Below are positions 11,397-23,111 of a stretch of DNA of 50,694 nucleotides, in pieces. A program made the position numbers and the translations under genes. Each line of letters opens with the position of its first letter. Position 1 is the first letter of the stretch. The stretch is from Paulinella micropora (Eukaryota; Cercozoa; Imbricatea; Euglyphida). Under the pieces are notes generated by a model. The model ran no database searches. It saw nothing but the letters and a program-made list of their open reading frames with translations, and was not told the DNA's origin. The DNA lies in NCBI GenBank assembly GCA_009731375.1, contig BJOX01000196.1, positions 778,948-829,641 of the forward strand. The letters run 5' to 3'.

Positions 11397-13250
11397 TCAC
11401 TCCTCATTCCTTGGTTCCTCCTCCGTCCCCTCTATCTCCCTGTCAGACGCCTCATCCTGGTCGTTCATTGCGTTATTCCGTTCCTTCTCCTTCCGTCTCT
11501 GTTGCTCCCGCTCTTTTTCTAAATTAATCCATGCCCGTGTCTCATGACTGTCCCAATCCTTGTCCGGTGTGGTTTCTCCACCCTTTCTATGATACTCCTG
11601 ATCCGTAGCGGTCCCACAAACATCCTCCAGCTGTCCTACCCCTGGTCCTTCAACACCTTCACCCACTTCTTCGCGTGCTCCACCTTTCCCTTTGCACATG
11701 CCCATGCCGTATCAATCCTCTCCGCCGTCCATTTTCCCTGTACTTTGGTCAACACAGCCATGAAACTGTATTGGTACTGCGCCTCCTCTGTCAATGGCAA
11801 ACACCCTCCACAAACCCTTGTCGTTGTTATACCAACGATATTGTAATTCCCATATTGCTCTAATCGCCATCCACCTCGCGTCCTTCCGAACCCGATCCGT
11901 CCCCATAATCGCTCCCACCCGTTCACCCCACTGATATCCCATTTCCTCTACAAACCGTTGAGCCTCCTCATCCATCTTATATTCCACTCCCCCTATCTGC
12001 CCCAACCTCTTTTCCTCCTCCGATATCCCCATCCTTATTTCCCGTTTGCTCATCCGATCCGTACTCTGTCCTAAAGTAGTGACAGGAGGTACTATGTCTT
12101 GTGTCTGCCGCCGATCCCTCCTCCTTCTCTTCCTTCTCCTCTCCTCCTTCCTATCCTCCTCTTCCATCATTGCCCGTTCTTCGTCTCTCAGATACCCCTC
12201 CCACTCTACCATCGCCCTAACATAGGCCTCCTCTGCTTGTCTTAGATCCCTTGTCTCGTGAAAGTGCATTGCCGTATTAGGAACCTCGTTCTGAACCCGC
12301 TCCCATGCTATAAGATATTCCTCTTCCCGCTTAGATACCCAAAACGACAACATGTCCCTGTCCCTAGAGTCCTCCTTCTCCTCTGTCTCCTCACTTGTCG
12401 CCCCACCTTCTTCGTCCTCTTCCTCCAAAGCCTCCTTCGTTTCTTTACTCCCCTTCTCCATACCTAGCATAATAGGTACCCACGTATGTCCCTGCATGTA
12501 TTTATCTTCTCCTCTGTCTCTTCCGAGCTCTCGCCACCTCCGCCTCCTCATTCAATTCAAAACCCAAACTGTCGAGTATCAACATATCCTGCTCGAATTG
12601 GGTCTTCAAGAACTTTTTACGCCGCTGACGAGCCATGTCTTCCAAAGTTGCGAAACACTCCCACTCACTGTCCACCTCCGCCCTCAGTTCCGTCAACCTC
12701 CCCTCCCGCTTCCAAAGCCACGACTCTTCTTCTCGTAACTCTTCCACCTCCGAACTACTTTTTCATATATATCTCTTGCAACTTGTATTTCCCCTGCTCC
12801 AAATATCTCCGCATCTGGGACCCCCTCCTCGTCGGTAAATGTTTTTTCCCAAGAACTCGTTTCCTCATCTTCTTCCACTCCTTCCACCACTCTCCTCCGT
12901 CTCACCTCGGCCACTTTCCTCTCCCTCAGCGTACATAGTGTCTCGAACCCCTTCCACACCTCCACCTGTTGCTTGTGGTTCTTGGACCAGACCAACGCTT
13001 GTCGTGATCCCGGCTTCCGAGTGGCGAGGGTTTCCGCCGTCTTCGCCAAATCCTTCAGTCGATCACGAACCCCATACACATCCCTATCAATCCTGCACTC
13101 TCCCGCATCCCATAGTGTATCGTCGTTTATGTCCTCCTCCGATATACCCCTATTTTTGGCCTCCCGTTTTGGTTCTGCCCCAGCCTCCACCTTCCGTTCT
13201 TCTCTCCTCCCCCCCCTCGTCTTGTACGTTCGTAGCCATAAGCGTTTCAC
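11397..13250 (-). pseudogene. gag N-terminal ORFs, unit A
   Basis: Collinear minus-strand ORFs (13250-12693, 12747-12502, 12551-11712, 11926-11636, 11705-11397) encode highly charged, probably coiled-coil protein. MEKGSKETKEALEEEDEEGG and MSKREIRMGISEEEKRLGQ have clear counterparts in unit B (15331-15119 and 14939-14526). Conservation of the peptides between the two diverged units, despite frame breaks, shows they were once coding. Both recognisable starts lie just after a conserved CTACTTTAGG or TATGCTAGG motif. The protein family is not recognised. Confidence 0.5.
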
Positions 13251-14473
13251 ACCTAAGGTAGGGCAGGTCCCATCATCTGTTCACTTCAAGTCCCACTCAA
13301 ATCTGCCCGTTCTAAAATCCCTATTTCCACGTCCCTTCAAGTTCCCCAAATATCCCTATGCACTTCTACCCTGTGTCTGTGCTTTCCTTCCACTTAGGCC
13401 GTCGAAATTCGTGATATGGCCAAAACCGGCAATAGTTCACCACTTGAAAAAGCCCGCAAAGAGCCCCAAAAATTCTCCCTGTGAGTTGGCGTGTCCTCAG
13501 CGCCGGTTGTCCGCTATACCCGCTGCTTTTGTTGTCCTCTTTTTGTGCCATGATGGCGTCCACTTACCCCCGTCCAAAACCCCTCTTAAACTGTGAATTT
13601 CACGTTCCTTTCAAGTTCCCCTTGCAGATCCCGACCCCCTTTCATACTCCCTTGAGTGGGGACCCGCGTGCTTGTTCCTTCATTCCGTAAAATCGTTCCC
13701 TCTGACCCCCTTCTTTCGACCGACATACCTACCCCCAAACAGTGTCTTTTGCATACCCTTCCTCTCGACAAATTCTGCAAGTTTCCCTCTCATTACCCTC
13801 CGTCGTGTCTGTTTTCCTCGCTCCAACCCTCCTTTCCTCCCATACGTCCTTTTCCGTCCAAAATCCGTCTTTCCTTAACTCCTCCCTTCAAGTCTCCATG
13901 CCACATGAATTCCCAGCCATCAAAACCCATCAAAAACATTGTAAAACATCAACCCACGAACAAGCAAACATGAATCATATATATCCGAGTGGTTTCCCCA
14001 CATATTTGCCAAGGTTTGTGAGAAGGAAACGTCCCTTTCTCACAGCAATGCGTCACAGCAACCATTGTCCCATCTCTAAACAGACCGAAAACGGCGTGCC
14101 CTTTCTGCAAAACCATCCCCCATAGTCCCCCTCTCACGCCCCTGTATCCAGAAACCCACACCCGACACTCACACCACATGAAACCCACATTCGTGCACCC
14201 TGAGCTGCAAGCTGTCAGACCCAAAAACGCCTGTCTGTCAGCAACCCAAGCCCCACTCACAAACAGATCATAAGTAGCCCTACAACTCCAGAAAATCATT
14301 TGCCCATACCTGTTTGCACGCCCCTAGACCCAAAACATCTCAAGAAAAGGTATATAACCCCAGGAAGCGCATCAGAAAAATTCCCCTCTCTCCCATTTTT
14401 CTCTCGATGTCTCTTTTCAACAGAAAATTTCCGAGAAACCGAGGAAAATTTCCATACCCCGTTTATTGTATAA
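13251..14473 (-). other. untranslated leader of unit A
   Basis: About 1.2 kb between the primer-binding site and the first gag-type ORF, with no convincing coding potential. Patches align with 15,961-17,111 of unit B (for example, GATATGGCCAAAA versus TGATGGCCAAAAT, and ACATCTCAAGAAAA in both), so it is a shared leader of the same element family. Its pyrimidine-rich plus strand means a purine-rich transcript. Confidence 0.5.
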
Positions 14474-14482
14474 GCGACTCCA
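14474..14482 (-). other. primer-binding site candidate, unit A
   Basis: On the minus strand, TGGAGTCGC starts three bases after an LTR end reading GTAACA. TGG followed by a tRNA 3'-end complement two to three bases past the LTR is the usual layout for reverse-transcriptase priming. The identical site in unit B at 17112-17120 supports it. The tRNA identity is not assigned. Confidence 0.5.
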
Positions 14483-14485
14483 GAT

Positions 14486-14642
14486 TGTTACGATAGTAGG
14501 ATATTTAATAAACAGATAACTGTTACTAACGATATGAAGACTGAGGAATACCTAAAGTAGGGACTCCGTAATCTCCAGACCAAGGATTAACCGACAGACC
14601 GGAACGATCAGTATTGCCATTATATACCGGGTGGGCCGGCAT
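14486..14642 (-). repeat. LTR fragment, unit A
   Basis: Starts TGTTACGATAGTAGG on the plus strand and matches 17124-17270 of the longer LTR, including TATATAA on the minus strand (14620-14626). It breaks off at 14,642, where coding sequence of unit B begins; the junction shows short microhomology around CATAAAA. Confidence 0.6.
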
Positions 14643-15960
14643 AAAACGTATTGCTGTCGCGCCTCCTCTGCGGCGGCGAGCACCTTCCATATACCCTCCT
14701 TCTCGATGATCAGTGGTGTCCCACCAACGCCATTGCAGTTCCCGTAATACCCTAATTGCCATCCATCTTGGATCCCGCAGAACCTGTCTCTGAAACTGTG
14801 TCCATCCTGTCACCCACTCGTCTCCCATCTCGTCCAAAAACCGTCGTGCTTCCTCATCGAACTTACATTCCACCCCCGATTGCCGCGCCATCTGCATCTC
14901 ATCCTCCGTCAACTCTATCCTCATTTCTTGCTTGCTCATTCGTTGCCGTACCTCCTAAAGTAGTGACGAAAGGTACTGTGTCCTGTGTCTGTCTGTGTTC
15001 GCCAATTCTCAGTCTCTTGCTTCCCCTTTCCCCCTTCCCGAAATCCTCTTCCATGTTTGCTCATTCCTCATTCCATTGAAAAGATTCTTCAATTGCATCG
15101 CTCCCTCATAATCCTCTTTCACCTTCCGAAAATGTTCCTCCAAACAACCCCGGACTCAAACAGTTTCTTCGTCAAGATATTTATATATTCCGCTTCACAC
15201 TTAATGATCCAAAGTCCCAGCTTATCCCACCATGCATATTCCTCTTTCTCCTCCGTTTCCTCACTAGCATCCCCACTGTCCTCCTCATCCCCACCTGTCG
15301 TCTCCTTCTCGTCCTTGTCCCCCTTCTCCATACCTAAAGTATGGTGGTATGTATAGTCTCCTCTCTTGTCTTTTATTCTCCTTTCCTAGCCTTCTTGTTA
15401 GGCCCTTCCTTCTCCTTACGTTCTCTCTTGCCCCCTTCCCGTTTTCCCTGTCTAAAGGACTCTCTGTCCTCCCTCTGCCTCTGCATATCCACATATCGTG
15501 CTCGCCTCCTCGTTGCTAAATTCACCATCGCTGTCTTCGAGGCCTCCGCCTGCTCCATCAACCGTCTTACCCTCTCAATTTCGTCTGGACATATATCCCC
15601 TGCCTTCAGCCACTCCTCCTGGACCAACTGTTCCCGTAACTCCTCATATTCTTTAGTTGCCTGAGCCACGTGCTTGTATATTTCCTTCCCTATCCTTATT
15701 TCCCTCCGAGCACACATCCCCTTTGCTCCCTCAGCGTTCTCCTCCTCCCATGCATCACGCCAACAATCCAGCTGTTCCAGTTCCCACTTTCCTTTGTCCC
15801 CCTCGTCAGACTTCTTCTCCTCAATCGCGATCCTAAAGTAGGTGCAAAAGGTCATATGATCCCTCCCGTGTCTCACCTCAATACCCCCTATACCCCAAGT
15901 CCTTTCCCCAATTTTGTTCAAGTCCCACACCCCCTTCAAGTTCCCCTTCAAGTCTTCCAA
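14526..15960 (-). pseudogene. gag N-terminal ORFs, unit B
   Basis: Three minus-strand ORFs, 15960-15373, 15331-15119 and 14939-14526, are diverged copies of the unit A proteins. MEKGDKDEKETTGGDEEDSG matches MEKGSKETKE..., and MSKQEMRIELTEDEMQMARQ with RWMAIRVLRELQWRWW matches MSKREIRM... with RWMAIRAIWELQYRWY. The last ORF runs into the unit A LTR and so ends in LTR-derived residues (PTLGIPQSSYR). Unit B stops inside gag, so it is a partial element fused to the next LTR. Divergence from unit A is substantial, so the event is not recent or joined two subfamilies. Confidence 0.55.
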
Positions 15961-17111
15961 GCTCTATTTTTCCCATTTCCATGGTCCTTCAAGTTCCCCA
16001 TATATCCCTCTACGCACTTCTGTCTTGTGACGGCATGTCCCTTCCATCCCGGCCATCATCATGCGTGTGATGGCCAAAATTGCAAGTAGTCACTCTCATG
16101 TAAAAAGTCCGCAAACACCCCCAAAAATTCTCCCTTTTGAGTTGGCGTGGTTCTGTCGTCTTTTGTCCGCTATACCCGTCCCCTTTTTGCGCCATGATGG
16201 CGTCGTCTTACCCCCTCGAGAAATCCCCCTTATCCTACGAATTCCGGCCCCGTTTCAAGTTCCCCATACAGGCCCCATCCCCGTTTCATACCCCCTTGAG
16301 TAGGAACCCGCCTGCTTGTTTCCTCATTCTGAAAAAGCGTCCCTCCGGACCCCCCTTGACCTACCGACATGTCTGCTCTCAAAACCGTTCTGGTTCCCTC
16401 ACCTTCCTCTTACAAATTCCTGCGAGTTTATCCCCCATTCCCTTCCGTTATGCCTACTCTCTCTTCTCCAAACCCACATGTCCCCAAATACGTCCTCTCC
16501 CGAACAAAACCCTTTTTCTTCTGTGTCAGTTTCCATACCACCATGACACATGAGCCCCCAGTCCCAAAATCCACCAAAAACACCATAAAACATCAACCAA
16601 TGATGAAGCAAACGTAAATTTGATATCTTTGCATAAATTTTCTCATGTTTTATGAGAGAGAGTACCCGTGACCCGAGGTCTGGTGTCATAGCAACCCACG
16701 CCCCAACATCAAACAAACCGAAAACAACACACTCTTCCCATAAAACGATGCCTCTTACCTCTCTGTATGTATCCCCATGTCTAGAAATCCAAACCAAACA
16801 TCCATATCCCATGAAACCCCACATTCCCCCACTTTGAGCTGTGAGCTGTCCGACGTAAAAACCCCTGTATCACCGCAACCCATGCCCCGCTACAAAACAG
16901 CTCGTGAGTAACCCCCCAGCTCAAGAAAATCATAGCCCCCACCTGTTAGCATACCTCTGCACTCAAAACATCTCAAGAAAAAGCATGCAAACCCAGGAAG
17001 CGCGTCCGTAAAAATTCCCTCCTCCCGCTTTTTCTCTCGATACCAGGAGTCTTTCGGTTTGAAAATTTCCGAGGAACCGAGGAAAATTTACATACCCCGT
17101 AAATTTTATTA
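15961..17111 (-). other. untranslated leader of unit B
   Basis: Counterpart of 13,251-14,473, with no coding region. Shared blocks include AAAATTTCCGAGG and CTCTCGATACC near the PBS side. Nothing else is recognised. Confidence 0.5.
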
Positions 17112-17120
17112 GCGACTCCA
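17112..17120 (-). other. primer-binding site candidate, unit B
   Basis: Same TGGAGTCGC as unit A, three bases inside the LTR end GTAACA on the minus strand. Confidence 0.5.
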
Positions 17121-17123
17121 GAT

Positions 17124-17664
17124 TGTTACGGTAGTACGATATTTAATAACTGTAGTAACGATATGAAGACTGTGGAATACCTAAAGTAGGGACTCCGTAG
17201 ACTTCAGACCAAGAATAACCGACAGATCGGAACGGTAGGTATTGCCATTATATACCGGGTGGCCGGCATAAGAGATAAAATGGAAGAGGTATCAAGAGAT
17301 ACACTTGAAAAGAAAACATGAAGTGTAAAAAAAAAAAAGAAGTCACAGTTTAAGGTCATGCAGACACCCGATGCAGTTTAGCGTCATGCCATAGTAACCT
17401 TACGAGGTTGCCGGGGGAGGGGTTCCATTCTGTAGACGCCACTTGGTCTTTATTGAGACAGAAGGAAACTGAACCAAACACAGATTCAATCAATTTGAAA
17501 TATCTACCCGCCTAAAACTTGATAAAGGAAATACAAATGAGTAAATAGGTAAAAGCAATGATCAGTCCTATAAAGGAACAGACTGCCACAGGTACCCGTA
17601 CCAGAAATATTAATAACTATGTAAAAGCATGTAGAGGCCGATATGACTAATACTATTCCGTACA
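17124..17664 (-). repeat. probable LTR of the gypsy element (541 bp)
   Basis: The ends TGTTACGGTAGT and ACTATTCCGTACA form an imperfect inverted pair, as LTR ends do. The right end abuts an AGGGGGAGC purine run on the minus strand (17667-17675), which looks like a polypurine tract; the left end abuts a PBS. On the minus strand it contains AATAAAG near 17,450 and TATATAA at 17254-17248. Having a PPT-like and a PBS-like site on opposite flanks suggests an LTR shared by two tandem elements. The outer boundary is inferred without a second full copy. Confidence 0.45.
17248..17254 (-). promoter_or_regulatory. TATA box candidate in LTR
   Basis: TATATAA on the minus strand, about 130 bp before the LTR end and conserved in the unit A LTR at 14620-14626, in a GC-rich context (GGCCACCCGG). 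A start about 25-30 bp downstream would give a short leader into the PBS. Confidence 0.4.
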
Positions 17665-19418
17665 ACGCTCCCCCTATTTAGGAATAGCGGCCGATATGTG
17701 CCAACATAAACGTCATAAAAGCCAGAAAACAGCCAAACAAGCCTCCGTTAATCAATAAAATAACAACTCAAACTGCAAAACATAAACACATCGTTAAGCT
17801 TTAAGCACATGTGGCAATATATACTCATTATTATAGGTTTAATACCACCTTGTAAGTCTTGACTAACTAACCCCCTGCGAGGAAATTATTAATATTAAGA
17901 CAATACCAACCGGCATTCACATGAATACACACGGTGACTGCTGTCATTCAAAGTTGACCTCAAAATATTTCCGAGGTCATGGAAGTTTACCAAACCGTCA
18001 CTGAGACTCTGGATTGGTCAATTCCAGTTTATTTAGTGTAGTATACTTGCACGACACTGCCTCCGACTGTTTGTCACGAGTCCCTTGCGAAAAAATACAC
18101 TTGAAATTCTGAGAACTAACAAGAAGATTTCGAGTTGATAAGGTCAGTTGTGCAGCAGCCTTCAGTGGTATATAATGCGGCTTCAGGCTACAAGGCTCAC
18201 AACCCTTACGATGTAAGCCTCGCGCTGCACAGAGGTGCTCTCCGCCTGTATATTCGTCTCCCAGGCGTCCCCGGTCAACTCACTTACCCGGCAGCTCCAA
18301 ACGTCTAGGGCTCCGTCCACGATTTGAGTCACGGTAGTCTCTGCGTTGGTTTCGGAAGTCATTGGCGCAGTGTTTCGTTACGTCGGTCATAGGAGTCTTG
18401 TCGATTCAAGTTGTATTCACGTCGGGATTCACCGTCCCAGAAACCTGATAGAATAATGATGTGGTGCTGTCTAGATGTTGTCGGTCGGAGCTTGATTGGC
18501 GATGTGTGCTGTCGTGGTTTCTGCAGTATTTGCTCATCTGGCAGGAAATCTGCAACGCAGACAATAATTCTATTCCGACCCTGATTAGGGACAAGCACTG
18601 CAACTTGGTAGGACTGTAACTTCCAAATTTAGTTATTTACTGACAGGTGTTTACAGGACCTCAAAGTATCGCGCTCGCACCTATGCTTTTGTTAGGTTGT
18701 AAGGCGTGCTCGGCTGTGAGCTAGTTGTAGGTTGGGTAGTCTGAGGGCTTGCTCGGTTGTGAGCTATCCGAGGCCGCTGGGTTGTGAGGGTAGAAATTGG
18801 TTGTGGTGTGTGTGGTTTGCGTGGGGAGAGTCAGAGGGGAAAATGGTTTTGTCAGCATTAACTGGGAAAAAATACTTCAGGAAAAGATTATGTTGATACG
18901 GTGTAAAAAGGTAATGACTTGGAAAAAATCTGGATAATCAGTGCCTGAAAAACCTGTAAACCTGAGTGAGGAAATCTATTAATTTATTAGATAGATAACA
19001 GAGAAAAGTATGAGGATTAAATCAGGAAAAGGCAATTATGATAATCAAATTTCCAGTCGTACACTAGTAAAGGAGAGAATGATTTTATAGGATCCGGTAT
19101 TGAGGGAAAGTCTTAAATTCAGGGTCCGTTATCTATATATATTCATCTTCAAACAGCTGAAATTTTTTTTATATAAGTATGATATTATACGATTTCAATG
19201 TTTACATGATATTCAAACAGCTGAAATTAATTACACTATGTAGCAGCGGTCTACTGTCAGCTTTATAATCTTACTGAGGGCGTTCAAATTCTCATTCTAC
19301 TGTCAGATTTCCAACTAAGCGTCCGCAAAACCAGGGAAATTTTCGTTGGCTAAATCAAAATCTGACTGAAAAATTAGAACTTGAACGTACTCAGTAGTGA
19401 TCACAAGGATAAAGAATA
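17665..19418. other. no gene recognised
   Basis: AT-rich DNA without a convincing ORF. It may be the 3' untranslated part of another retroelement, since it follows a PPT-like run, but no pol is present. A GC-richer patch at 18,160-18,360 has TATATAATGCGG. An imperfect direct repeat (TTCAAACAGCTGAAAT) occurs near 19,150 and 19,215, and GGTTGTGAG-type repeats lie near 18,710-18,790. Confidence 0.5.
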
Positions 19419-20890
19419 ATGAGTAAGAAGGAAGGAGGATGGATGAGGGAAGAAGACGGAAGAAGGAAGAAGGAGGAAGAGGGAGGAAAGAAGGAGGAAA
19501 AAGGAAGGAGGCTAGGAGGGAAGACTCAGGGAGGAAGAAGGAGGAGGAAGAGGGAAGAAGGAAGAATCAAGAAAGAATGTGAGTTAGGAGGAAGGAGGAA
19601 GAAGGACGAAGGAAGGAGGAAGGAGGAAGGAAGGAAAAAGAAAGAAAGAATAAAGAGAAATAAAGGAGAAAGGAGGAAGGAGGAAGAAGGAAGAAGGAAG
19701 AAAGAAGAAAGAAGAAGGAAGAAAGAAGAAAGAAGAAGGAAGAAGGAAGAAGAAAGGTAGAAGAAGGACGAAGGAAGGAAGAAGGAAGGAGGAAGAAGGA
19801 AGAGAAATGAGGAAGAAGGAAGAAGGAAGAAGGAAGAAGGAAGAAGGAAAGACGAAGAAGGAAGAAGGAAGGAGGAAGAAGGAAGGAGGAAGGAGGAACA
19901 AGGAAGGAGGAAGAAGGAAGGAGGAGAGATGTATGTATGTATGTATGTATGTATGTATGTATGGCAAGAAGAAGAGGACGAGGGGCAAGAAGAAGAGAGG
20001 AGGAATGAGGAAGGAGGAAGGAGGAAGAAGGAAGTAGGAAGTAGGAAGTAGGAAGAAGGAAGAAGGAAGGAGGAAGGAGGAAGGAGGAAGGAGGAACAAG
20101 GAAGGAGGAACAAGGAAGGAGGAACAAGGAGGAAGAAAAGGAAGGAGGAAGAAGGAAGAAGGAAGGAGGAACAAGGAAGGAGGAACAAGGAAGGAGGGAG
20201 GAGGAAGAAAGGAGGAACAAGGAAGGAGGAGGGAGGAGGAAGAAAGAAAAGAAAAAAAGGTAGAAAAAGGAAGGAGAAAGAAGGAAGAAGGAAGGAAGAA
20301 TTTGAAGGAGGAAGGAAGAAGGAAGAAGGAAGGAGGAAGAAGGAAGAGGAAGGAGGGAGGAAGGAGGAAGAAGGAAGAGGAAGAAGAAAGGAGGAAGAAG
20401 GAAGGAGGAAGAAGGAAGAAGAAAGGAGGAAGAAGGAAGGAAGAAGGAAGGAAGAAGGAAGAAGGAAGAAGGAAGGAGGAACAAGGAAGGGGGAACAAGG
20501 AAGGAGGAAGGAGGAGGAACTTAGAAAGAAAAGAAAACAAGGTAGAAAAAGGAAGGAGAAAGAAGGAAGAAGGAAGGAAGAATTTGAAGGAGGAAGGAAG
20601 AAAGAAGAGGAAGAAGGAAGGAGGAAGAAGGAAGGAGGAAGGAAGAAGGAAGGGGAAGAAGAAAGGAGGAAGAATTTGAATGAAGAAGGAGGAAGGAAGA
20701 GGGAGGAAGGAGGAAGGAGGAAGAAGTCAGAACTGGGAAAGAGGAATTAGGCAGAAGAAAGAAGGAAGAAGAAGGAAGGAGGAGGAAGAAGGAGGAGAGA
20801 GGAAGAAAAAGGAGGGAGGAAGAAGGAGAAAGGAAGAAGGAAGTAGAAAGAGGGAGGAAGGAGGAAGAAAGAGGGAAGAAGAGGGCAAAG
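19419..20890 (+). repeat. polypurine GGAA/GGAAGA satellite-like tract
   Basis: About 1.47 kb in which the plus strand is almost entirely A and G, built from GGAA, GAAGAA and GGAGGA steps. It contains two internal pyrimidine-containing breaks, notably a nine-unit (ATGT) patch at about 19,928-19,962. All long ORFs here are simple translations of the repeat. Such mirror-symmetric purine runs can form triplex DNA. Confidence 0.95.
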
Positions 20891-21230
20891 GAAGGAGTGT
20901 ATGCATAAATGTATGCATGTATGCATGTATACAGGATTCCATACATGCAAGCATGTATGTATGCATGTATGTATGCATGTACGTATGTATGCAAACATGT
21001 ATTGATGTGTGCATGTATGCATGTGTGCACGTATGCATGTCTGTCTGTCTGTATGACTGTCTGTATGTATCTATGTATGCATGTATGCATGTATGTATGT
21101 ATAAACGACGTATGTATATGTATGTATGTATATTTATATATATATATATATGTACATATATATATATATATTTAAATGTATTTCTGTATCCATCTATGTA
21201 CCTATGTGTGTACATATTTATTTACATATG

Positions 21231-21264
<34 letters not shown>

Positions 21265-21402
21265 TCTTGCATGCATGCATGTATGCATGTATGTCTGTAT
21301 GTATGTATGTATGTATGTATGTATGTATGGTATGTATGTATGTATGTATGTATGTATGTGTGTATGTATGTGTGTATGTATGTATGTATGTATGTATATA
21401 TG

Positions 21403-21436
<34 letters not shown>

Positions 21437-22179
21437 TGTGTGTGTGTATGTATGTGTATGTATGTGTGTATGTATGTATGTATGTATACATGTATGCATG
21501 TATGCATGTATGTATGTATGTATATATGTATGTATGTATGTATGCATATATGTATTGATGTGTGCATGTATGTATGTGTGCACGTATGCATGTCTGTCTG
21601 TATGCCTGTCTGTCTGTATGCATGTATGCATGTATGTATGTATGTATGTATGTTTATAGATATTTAACTGTATTTCTGTATCCATCTATGTCCCTATGTG
21701 TGTACATATCAATTTATGTATGTATGTATGCATGCATGTATGTGTATGAATATTTGTTTGTATGTATGTTGTATGTATGTATGTATGCATGCATGCATTT
21801 ATGAATGCATGTATGCATGTATGCATGTATATATGTATATATGTATGTATTTATGTATTTATGTATGTATGTATGTATGTATGTATGTACGTACCTACGT
21901 ACGTATGCATGCATGTATGTATGCATGTACGTATGCATGCATGTATGCATGCATGCATGTATGTATGTATGTATGTATGTATGTACGTACGTATGTACGT
22001 ATGCATGTATGTGTGCATGTACGTATGTATGTATGTATGTATGTACGTACATACGTACATACGTATGTATGTATGTATGTATGTATGTATGTATGTATGT
22101 GTATGATGTCTGTCTGTCTGTCTGTATGTATGTATGTATGTATGCATGCATGCATGCATGCATGTATGTATGTATGTAA

Positions 22180-22210
<31 letters not shown>

Positions 22211-22530
22211 TATGTGTGTATCTATGTATGTATGTATGTATGTATGTATGTATGTACGTACGTATGTATGTGTGTATGTATGTATGTATGTATGCATGCA
22301 TGTATGTATGTATGTATGCAATGTATGCATGTATGCATGTATGTATGTAATGTATGTCATGTAGGTCATGTATGTAATGTATGTAAGGAATGTATGTATG
22401 TATGTATGTGTGTATGTATGTATGTATGTATGTAATGTATGTATGTATGTATGTATGCATGTATGTATGCATGCATGCGCATGCATGTATGTATGTATGT
22501 ATGTATGTATGTATGTGTGTGTGTATGTAC

Positions 22531-22561
<31 letters not shown>

Positions 22562-22646
22562 CACATGTATGTATGTGTGCATGTATGCATGTATGTATGC
22601 ATGTATGTATGTATGTATGTATGTATGTATGTATGTATGTATGTAC

Positions 22647-22677
<31 letters not shown>

Positions 22678-22972
22678 TGCATGCATGCATGTATGTATGT
22701 ATGCATGTATGTATGTATGTAACATATGTACATACATATGTATGTATGTATGTATGTACATATGTATGTATGCATGTATGTATGTATGTATGTATGTATG
22801 CATGCATGCATGCATGTATGTATGTATGTATGTATGTATGTATGTATGTACATATGTATGTATGTATGTATGTGACATACATATGTATGTATGTGTGTAT
22901 GTATGTATGCATGTATGTATGTATGTATGTATGTATGTATGTATGTATGCATGTATGTATGTATTTATGCAG
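20891..22972 (+). repeat. (ATGT)n microsatellite, about 2.1 kb
   Basis: Tetranucleotide array ATGT/GTAT with variants ATGC, ACGT and CTGT interspersed. It follows the purine tract directly and ends about 250 bp before the secreted-protein gene. The ORFs are repeat translations (MYVC) and are not genes. Confidence 0.97.
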
Positions 22973-23111
22973 TTATAGTGTCCAAAAAGATACTTGTGCT
23001 GTTGCAAACACTTCGAGAAAAGTTACTTCGTTCTTGGAAATATTACGTTGATGGGGTGCCACGCATACCGCATTTTTTGTAAAATTCAAAAATCATCTTT
23101 TACTGTTTACT

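Larger units (their letters stand above)
4471..17664 (-). mobile_element. degenerate Ty3/gypsy-type retrotransposon, 3'-truncated
   Basis: Minus-strand element ordered LTR, primer-binding site, long leader, very long gag region, protease-like segment, RT and RNase H. It ends at 4471 without integrase, polypurine tract or 3' LTR. The gag and protease parts are broken by a frameshift roughly every 200-300 bases while staying collinear, so the copy cannot make a full polyprotein. The 5' portion (LTR start, PBS, leader, gag N-terminus) is present twice: roughly 11,757-14,642 and 14,640-17,270. RT homology to the intact element at 39.5 kb supports the gypsy assignment. Confidence 0.75.

Noticed and set aside
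19526-20540. Long ORFs rich in S, F, L and P on the minus strand of the purine tract
   Set aside because: They are translations of the GGAA/GGAAGA repeat in all frames, with no independent protein features.
20891-22972. Possible CRISPR-like array
   Set aside because: Units are tetranucleotides without spacers; it is a plain microsatellite in a eukaryotic genome.
20521-23051. Many long MYVC/HTYI ORFs
   Set aside because: Simple-sequence translations of (ATGT)n, open in several frames because the repeat lacks stops.
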